DNA of 10,271 nucleotides from contig JANPII010000100.1 of the NCBI GenBank assembly GCA_031424915.1, forward strand, positions 1 to 10,271. Reading direction: 5' to 3'. Source of the DNA: JANPII01 sp031424915 (GTDB lineage: Bacteria; Pseudomonadota; Alphaproteobacteria; Rickettsiales; Midichloriaceae). The notes beneath the pieces are model-generated. The model saw only the letters and a program-made list of their open reading frames with translations, was not told where the DNA came from and searched no databases. Each line of letters begins with the position of its first letter. Positions within the stretch are counted from its first letter, which is position 1. This document shows, one piece after another, positions 6,785 to 10,271 of the stretch. The position numbers and the translations under genes were made by a program.

Positions 6785-7707
6785 GCGCTCCTCACTATCG
6801 CTCTTAATTTGGCGGAGCGTGCTCTTGGGTTGGCATAAGTTTCACTGCGGCTAGGAGCCACCGCTCCATTGCTAATATGGCAAAAGGCATGGCTTGGTGC
6901 ATATTCCTCTGATTTATATTTATTTGTATGCACTTTCTTGCCACACAATTTCATAAAACAGCGCTTCACTATCGCATCCTCTAAAGAATGGAAGGTTACT
7001 ACTACCAGTCTACCAAGTGGTGCTAACAATGCTACTGCTTCTTGTAGCCCTAATTCTAATTCCTTAAGTTCATTATTGACCTCTATACGCAAAGCTTGAA
7101 AAGTTCGAGTAGCTGGGTGGATGGCATCATGATACCGGGATACAGCACCCTTCACTATATTTGCTAGCTGTAGGGTGGAGCGAATTGGAGCTTGTTGCCG
7201 TGCAGTTACAATGGCATGAGCGATACGGCGTGACTTACGTTCTCCCCCATAAGTAAAGAAGAGGTCTGCTAATTCCTGCTCATTATATTCTGATACTATT
7301 GCAGCAGCAGTGCGTATCTGGCTATTATCCATGCGCATATCTAGCGGGCCATCATTCATAAAGGAAAAGCCACGCTCTGCTTGTGCTAGCTGCATTGATG
7401 ACACGCCAATATCTAGCACCACTCCATCTATTTGGTCATAACCATTACTGCGTAATAGTTGCTGCATATTGCCAAAATTACCATTGATGAAGCAAAAGCG
7501 CTTGCCATACCTAGAAGCCAGCTCTGTTGCGTATGGCATAACTGATGCATCACGGTCTAAGGCAACGACTTGGCATTGAGCTTTATCTAAAATTGCTTGG
7601 GAGTATCCTCCAGCCCCAAACGTGCCATCAAGATAAATTGCACTATCTCGTGGAGCCAGCGCCTCCAATACTTCATTTAACAAAACTGGAGTATGAGGAG
7701 ATGACAT
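6781..7707 (-). CDS. rsmH: 16S rRNA (cytosine-1402-N4)-methyltransferase RsmH
   Basis: RsmH (formerly MraW) uses S-adenosylmethionine to methylate N4 of C1402 in 16S rRNA, in the ribosomal P site. All family motifs are visible in 308 residues: HTPVLLNEVL near the start (5-14), the SAM-binding loop DGTFGAGGYS (27-36), DRD (51-53), VLDIGVSSMQL (97-107), RGFSF (112-116), GPLDMRMD (120-127), GGERKSRRIA (154-163), HPATRTFQALRIEVNNEL (197-214), VTFHSLEDAIVK (237-248) and NPRARSAKLRA (293-303). The length is normal. It starts one base after the mraZ stop with hardly any Shine-Dalgarno, so it is probably translated by coupling with mraZ, and its stop overlaps ftsL. Confidence 0.97.
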   Translation of the reverse strand: MSSPHTPVLLNEVLEALAPRDSAIYLDGTFGAGGYSQAILDKAQCQVVALDRDASVMPYATELASRYGKRFCFINGNFGNMQQLLRSNGYDQIDGVVLDIGVSSMQLAQAERGFSFMNDGPLDMRMDNSQIRTAAAIVSEYNEQELADLFFTYGGERKSRRIAHAIVTARQQAPIRSTLQLANIVKGAVSRYHDAIHPATRTFQALRIEVNNELKELELGLQEAVALLAPLGRLVVVTFHSLEDAIVKRCFMKLCGKKVHTNKYKSEEYAPSHAFCHISNGAVAPSRSETYANPRARSAKLRAIVRSA

Positions 7708-7708
7708 A

Positions 7709-8158
7709 TTATTTACTACTATTTTGCCCTCCCCATATTAACTTATGTTTTACGGCATATTCGCGAGCCTGCTGAGCATGAGTCGCAAATTGATTCGTAT
7801 CCCATATATCAAAGGTACGCCCTTTACCAACAAATGCAACCTCTAGCCCAATGCTGGCAAAATCTATTAACCGTTCGCTTAAGCAAATACGGCCCTTAGC
7901 ATCAATGTTAAGTTGCTCGCTACTACCTAATATAGCCGTAGATATAGCTTCTCGTTCAGCAGAAAACATATCAAGTTGTTCGATATGTGTATGTAGCTCC
8001 ATGAGGCTGGCATTAGTGCATACAGTTATGCACCGCTGCACTAAAGAACAGTAGGCAAAAACCTTATCTTCAAGCAAAACAGCCCGAAATGCCGCGGGTA
8101 TGGACACCCGTGACTTGTTATCTATTTTGCTACGATATGTTGAGACAAATAGCTCCAT
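7709..8158 (-). CDS. mraZ: Transcriptional regulator MraZ
   Basis: MraZ is a DNA-binding protein of the AbrB-like double-psi beta-barrel type that forms a ring. In E. coli it represses the dcw operon it heads by binding TGGGN direct repeats spaced by 5 bases. The 149 residues hold the expected two repeats: SKIDNKSRVSIPAAFR (10-25, with D13, K15 and R17) and NIDAKGRICLSERLI (84-98, with D86, K88 and R90). The length is usual. It is first in mraZ-rsmH-ftsL-ftsI. No Shine-Dalgarno precedes the ATG; the leader is very AT-rich. The divergent region upstream has matching TGGGA boxes, but on the strand opposite to mraZ. Confidence 0.93.
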   Translation of the reverse strand: MELFVSTYRSKIDNKSRVSIPAAFRAVLLEDKVFAYCSLVQRCITVCTNASLMELHTHIEQLDMFSAEREAISTAILGSSEQLNIDAKGRICLSERLIDFASIGLEVAFVGKGRTFDIWDTNQFATHAQQAREYAVKHKLIWGGQNSSK

Positions 8159-8197
8159 ATAACGTAATTTAAATTTTATTTAATAATATTCCAATAA

Positions 8198-8226
8198 TTC
8201 TTATCTATTATACTATCACTTATAGT
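8198..8226 (+). promoter_or_regulatory. Candidate promoter for dgt
   Basis: On the plus strand TTCTTA (8198-8203) and TATAGT (8221-8226) are 17 bp apart. TATACT (8209-8214) is a second possible -10 but lacks a good -35. Either would place transcription initiation just before the TGGGA boxes at 8247-8271. Confidence 0.25.
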
Positions 8227-8235
8227 GGGAAATAA
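8207..8235 (-). promoter_or_regulatory. Candidate promoter for the mraZ-ftsI operon
   Basis: A perfect TATAAT lies on the minus strand at 8207-8212, about 49 bp before the mraZ ATG. With a 17-bp spacer the -35 is TTATTT (8230-8235), a poor match. The -35/spacer region includes the outermost TGGGA box (8226-8230), so binding of MraZ there would interfere with RNA polymerase. Confidence 0.4.
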
Positions 8236-8271
8236 TAGTATTATTTTGGGAGCAAATGGGATATAGTGGGA
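8226..8271 (+). promoter_or_regulatory. MraZ-type operator: four TGGGA boxes
   Basis: TGGGA occurs at 8247-8251, 8257-8261 and 8267-8271, separated by exactly 5 bases each (10-bp period). A fourth copy is at 8226-8230, 21 bp from the next. This agrees with the published operator form for E. coli MraZ (direct TGGGN repeats with 5-base spacers). The boxes lie about 70-115 bp upstream of the mraZ ATG, in the shared divergent region. They are on the dgt-coding strand, the reverse of the usual orientation relative to mraZ. Confidence 0.6.
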
Positions 8272-8303
8272 TAGCAGAACTAATTAATTTATGCAATAGG
8301 GTT

Positions 8304-9473
8304 ATGAAACTTGCTCCATATGCCTGTACTGAACAAGACTCTGTCGGCCGCATGCACCCAGAGCTGCTGGAAAGTAGCCAAGGATGCTTTCAGCGCGATC
8401 GCAATCGTATATTGCATTCACTAGCGTTTAGGCGATTGGAATATAAAACACAGGTGTTTATCAACTATATTGGTGATCACTATCGTACTCGCCTAACTCA
8501 TAGCCTGGAAGTAGCGCAGGTTGCCAGAGACATAAGTCGCGCTCTACAACTTCACGAAGATTTAGCTGAAGCAGTGGCATTAGCCCATGATCTTGGCCAT
8601 CCTCCTTTTGGCCATGCTGGGGAAGAAGGGCTGAACATAGCTGCGGCAAGCTTTGGTGGCTTTGATCACAATGCCCAAGCCATCAAATTAGTTACCCTAT
8701 TAGAACAACGTTATGTTAGCTACCCGGGACTAAATCTTAGCTGGGAAACATTAGAAGGTATAGCAAAGCATAATGGCCCCCTACTGAATAACCATGCTGG
8801 GCATAATAAGGTTCTGTCAATGTTGCAGCCTGCTTTTGTGAAATTTGCTATCCCTTCCCATACCTTCCCAACCCTAGAAGCCCAAGTAGCAGCGATTTCT
8901 GATGATATCGCATACTGTAATCATGATATTGATGATGGTATTCGGGCCGGCTTCTTTAAGGCTGAAGAGCTAGCGGAGATTCCACAAATATGGAATGTGT
9001 TTAAACAAGTGCTTGATGCGCATCCAAAAATCTCTAGTCCCCAGTTACTCAATGAAAGCATAAGGCGCTTGGCAAGAATTATGATAGAGGATTTAGTAAC
9101 TGAAAGCAGGCGTCGTATTGTAGCTAACAAGGTATACAATTTTGCTGATGTTAAGCTGCAAACCACAGCATTAATTGGGTTTTCAGAGCAAATGGAAGAG
9201 GTGAAGAATAAGCTTAAAGCTTTCTTATTAGAAAAGGTATATAAGCACTATAAAATCAATCAAGTTACTTACAAATCTAAATTAGTTGTGCAGCAACTAT
9301 TTGAGACTTTATATCATAATCCTGATTGCTTACCTACCGAGTGGAAAAATAAAGCTGAAGCTGTGGATGATGGAGCACGTGCTCAGGTGGTAATAGACTA
9401 TATTGCTGGCATGACGGACCGTTATGCATTAAAGGTTTACAAAAAATTGTGTGATTTAAGTGCGCTCGAGTAA
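8304..9473 (+). CDS. dgt: Deoxyguanosinetriphosphate triphosphohydrolase-like protein (HD domain)
   Basis: This is a dGTPase-type dNTP triphosphohydrolase, which releases triphosphate from dNTPs and so shapes the nucleotide pool. The HD metal site is complete (numbering from this start): H66 in RLTHSLEV, H95-D96 in LAHDLGHPPFGHAGE, and D201 in ISDDIAYCNHD. Upstream sequence FQRDRNRILHSLAFRRLEYK and GDHYRTRLTH and the terminal DYIAGMTDRYA are family hallmarks. I chose ATG 8304 (389 residues) because alphaproteobacterial homologues start just before the APYA-type motif (KLAPYAC). An in-frame ATG at 8256 would add 16 residues and has GGGAG close upstream, but those codons coincide with the TGGGA operator boxes. 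The gene is divergent from mraZ. Confidence 0.92.
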   Translation: MKLAPYACTEQDSVGRMHPELLESSQGCFQRDRNRILHSLAFRRLEYKTQVFINYIGDHYRTRLTHSLEVAQVARDISRALQLHEDLAEAVALAHDLGHPPFGHAGEEGLNIAAASFGGFDHNAQAIKLVTLLEQRYVSYPGLNLSWETLEGIAKHNGPLLNNHAGHNKVLSMLQPAFVKFAIPSHTFPTLEAQVAAISDDIAYCNHDIDDGIRAGFFKAEELAEIPQIWNVFKQVLDAHPKISSPQLLNESIRRLARIMIEDLVTESRRRIVANKVYNFADVKLQTTALIGFSEQMEEVKNKLKAFLLEKVYKHYKINQVTYKSKLVVQQLFETLYHNPDCLPTEWKNKAEAVDDGARAQVVIDYIAGMTDRYALKVYKKLCDLSALE

Positions 9474-9510
9474 AAGCAGAAAAGCTCGTATCATGGCTAA
9501 AGCATAAGGC

Positions 9511-9539
9511 TTGCTAATTGGTTGTCAATTGTGTATGCT
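9511..9539 (+). promoter_or_regulatory. Candidate promoter for rpoZ
   Basis: TTGCTA (9511-9516) and TATGCT (9534-9539) are 17 bp apart in the 112-bp gap between dgt and rpoZ. TTGTGT (9529-9534) with TTTAAT (9551-9556), 16 bp apart, is an alternative. No convincing terminator is seen after dgt, so read-through is possible. Confidence 0.3.
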
Positions 9540-9585
9540 AGCTGTCAAGGTTTAATCTATTTTTGTGTTTTAGAGGATTTTATAT

Positions 9586-10023
9586 ATGGCACGTATTACA
9601 GTAGAAGATTGTGTAATTAAAATACCAAATAAGTTTGAATTAGTAGTCCTTACAGGACAAAGAGTTCGAGAATTAGTATCAGGCGCTAAAGCAACTGTAC
9701 AGGCGAAGAACAAAGAAATAGTTATAGCTTTACGTGAAGTTGCAGAAGGAAAGGTTAGCCCTCCGTTATTGCGCGAAGCTTTAATTGGTAAATATCAGAC
9801 CAAACGCCAAGTAGAACAGGATGATCCGTATAACACGACTGAGGATGAGTTTGGTAATGAGGACGCATGGCGCTCCTTTAATGATTCCGCCTCTGGAGTA
9901 GAGCAAGGAGCAGGCACTATTGAGCCAGATCTTGACCTTATAGATGAAAGTGACGAAATTGATGATGCAGAAAGTCAGGGCAAAGGTTTGTTCGACGATG
10001 CAGATCCTGAAACAAAGGATTAG
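9586..10023 (+). CDS. rpoZ: RNA polymerase omega subunit with extended acidic tail
   Basis: Omega binds the beta' subunit and aids assembly and stability of RNA polymerase. The first 70 residues match the family: MARITVEDC (1-9), NKFELVVLTGQRVRELVSGA (15-34), and the ALREVAEGKV segment (48-57). The protein has 145 residues, longer than typical omega proteins (about 70-130). Residues from about 79 on form a low-complexity, strongly acidic tail (for example DLDLIDESDEIDDAE). The conserved NRFELV...RAR pattern is varied here to NKFELV...QRVR. The start is supported by AGAGGA (9572-9577), 8 bases before the ATG. It is followed after 6 bp by a CcmD-like gene. Confidence 0.88.
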   Translation: MARITVEDCVIKIPNKFELVVLTGQRVRELVSGAKATVQAKNKEIVIALREVAEGKVSPPLLREALIGKYQTKRQVEQDDPYNTTEDEFGNEDAWRSFNDSASGVEQGAGTIEPDLDLIDESDEIDDAESQGKGLFDDADPETKD

Positions 10024-10029
10024 TTAGCA

Positions 10030-10203
10030 ATGACAATGGTTCTTTTAGTTTATGCTATTTTCTTTTTGATGCTAGGTGGCATGTCTATAATTAGCCATAG
10101 GCATTATCGTCAAATATGTAGGGAAGCAGGAATCAATATCACCAGTATAGAGGATAACGCAGATGACAAATTGGCAAAAAAGAGCAGGCTTGCTCGGTCT
10201 TAG
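10030..10203 (+). CDS. Small membrane protein, possible haem exporter protein CcmD
   Basis: A 57-residue open frame starts 6 bp after rpoZ. It has one N-terminal membrane helix (about 3-21, MVLLVYAIFFLMLGGMSII) followed by a basic patch (HRHYRQICR) and a charged tail. CcmD proteins are of this size and form, with one helix and a basic cytoplasmic end, and are usually encoded just before ccmE, as here. CcmD would help release holo-CcmE from the CcmABC complex. The family is very weakly conserved, so the call is mainly from position and topology; ccmA, B and C are not in the window. Its last 41 bases overlap the ccmE start in another frame. GGA near the end of rpoZ is the only ribosome-site candidate. 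Confidence 0.5.
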   Translation: MTMVLLVYAIFFLMLGGMSIISHRHYRQICREAGINITSIEDNADDKLAKKSRLARS

Positions 10204-10271
10204 TCTAGTTTTACTCACTCTGGCCTGTGTAACGGCGCTGCAGCTATTCAATGACAATATTATTTTCTTTC
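10163..10271 (+). CDS. ccmE: Cytochrome c maturation haem chaperone CcmE (5' part)
   Basis: Thirty-six codons are present before the window ends. They encode a basic start (MTNWQKR), a membrane anchor (about 8-25, AGLLGLSLVLLTLACVTA) and LQLFNDNIIFF. The last part matches the membrane-exit motif of CcmE (aL-x-x-F/L-r-D-N-I-v-F-F), after which the periplasmic haem-binding beta-barrel should follow. CcmE binds haem covalently and hands it to apocytochrome c. The start overlaps the preceding frame by 41 bp, with GAGGAT (10150-10155) as Shine-Dalgarno. The haem-binding histidine region lies beyond the window. Confidence 0.75.
   Translation, partial: MTNWQKRAGLLGLSLVLLTLACVTALQLFNDNIIFF

Noticed and set aside
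8256..8303. N-terminal extension of dgt from the ATG at 8256
   Set aside because: The 16 extra residues do not resemble dGTPase N-termini and coincide with the 10-bp phased operator boxes, though GGGAG upstream leaves some doubt.

Overview
The gene content points to an alphaproteobacterium, most likely an AT-rich host-associated lineage such as a Rickettsiales or Holosporales relative. This is inferred from the family type of the dGTPase (N-terminus KLAPYAC), the probable CcmD/CcmE pair, the moderate-to-low GC, and cell-wall gene clusters that are broken up and separated by accessory genes and small repeats. I cannot name a genus from sequence alone.

Layout. 1-164: a palindromic repeat downstream of mrdA. 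165-2385, minus strand: mreD and mrdA (PBP2), overlapping by 8 bp, preceded by a short open frame (about 2393-2572) that looks like the 3' end of a lost upstream gene, the place where mreC is expected. 2732-4656: an accessory segment with a GNAT acetyltransferase (+), a MITE-like element with 33-bp terminal inverted repeats (3271-3429), and a convergent AAA ATPase/DUF4143 gene (-) whose leader carries a strong hairpin next to its Shine-Dalgarno. 4753-8158, minus strand: the head of the division and cell wall (dcw) cluster in canonical order, mraZ-rsmH-ftsL-ftsI, with overlapping or nearly touching genes. In many bacteria murE follows ftsI; here the ATPase does. 8159-8303: a divergent regulatory region with a row of TGGGA boxes that fits the known MraZ operator, but lies on the strand that reads into dgt. 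8304-9473 (+): dgt. 9586-10271 (+): rpoZ with a long acidic tail, a 57-residue CcmD-like membrane peptide, and the start of ccmE, cut by the window end.

How the genes work together. MraZ (regulator), RsmH (16S rRNA methylation), FtsL and FtsI serve septal wall synthesis. MreD and PBP2 serve lateral wall elongation. Dgt acts on dNTP pools, omega on RNA polymerase, and CcmD/CcmE on haem delivery for c-type cytochromes. The accessory segment sits between the division and elongation loci, where both clusters have lost their usual neighbours. The most distinctive signals are the MraZ-type operator facing dgt, the MITE, and the probable loss of mreC upstream of mreD. I see no rRNA, tRNA or CRISPR.
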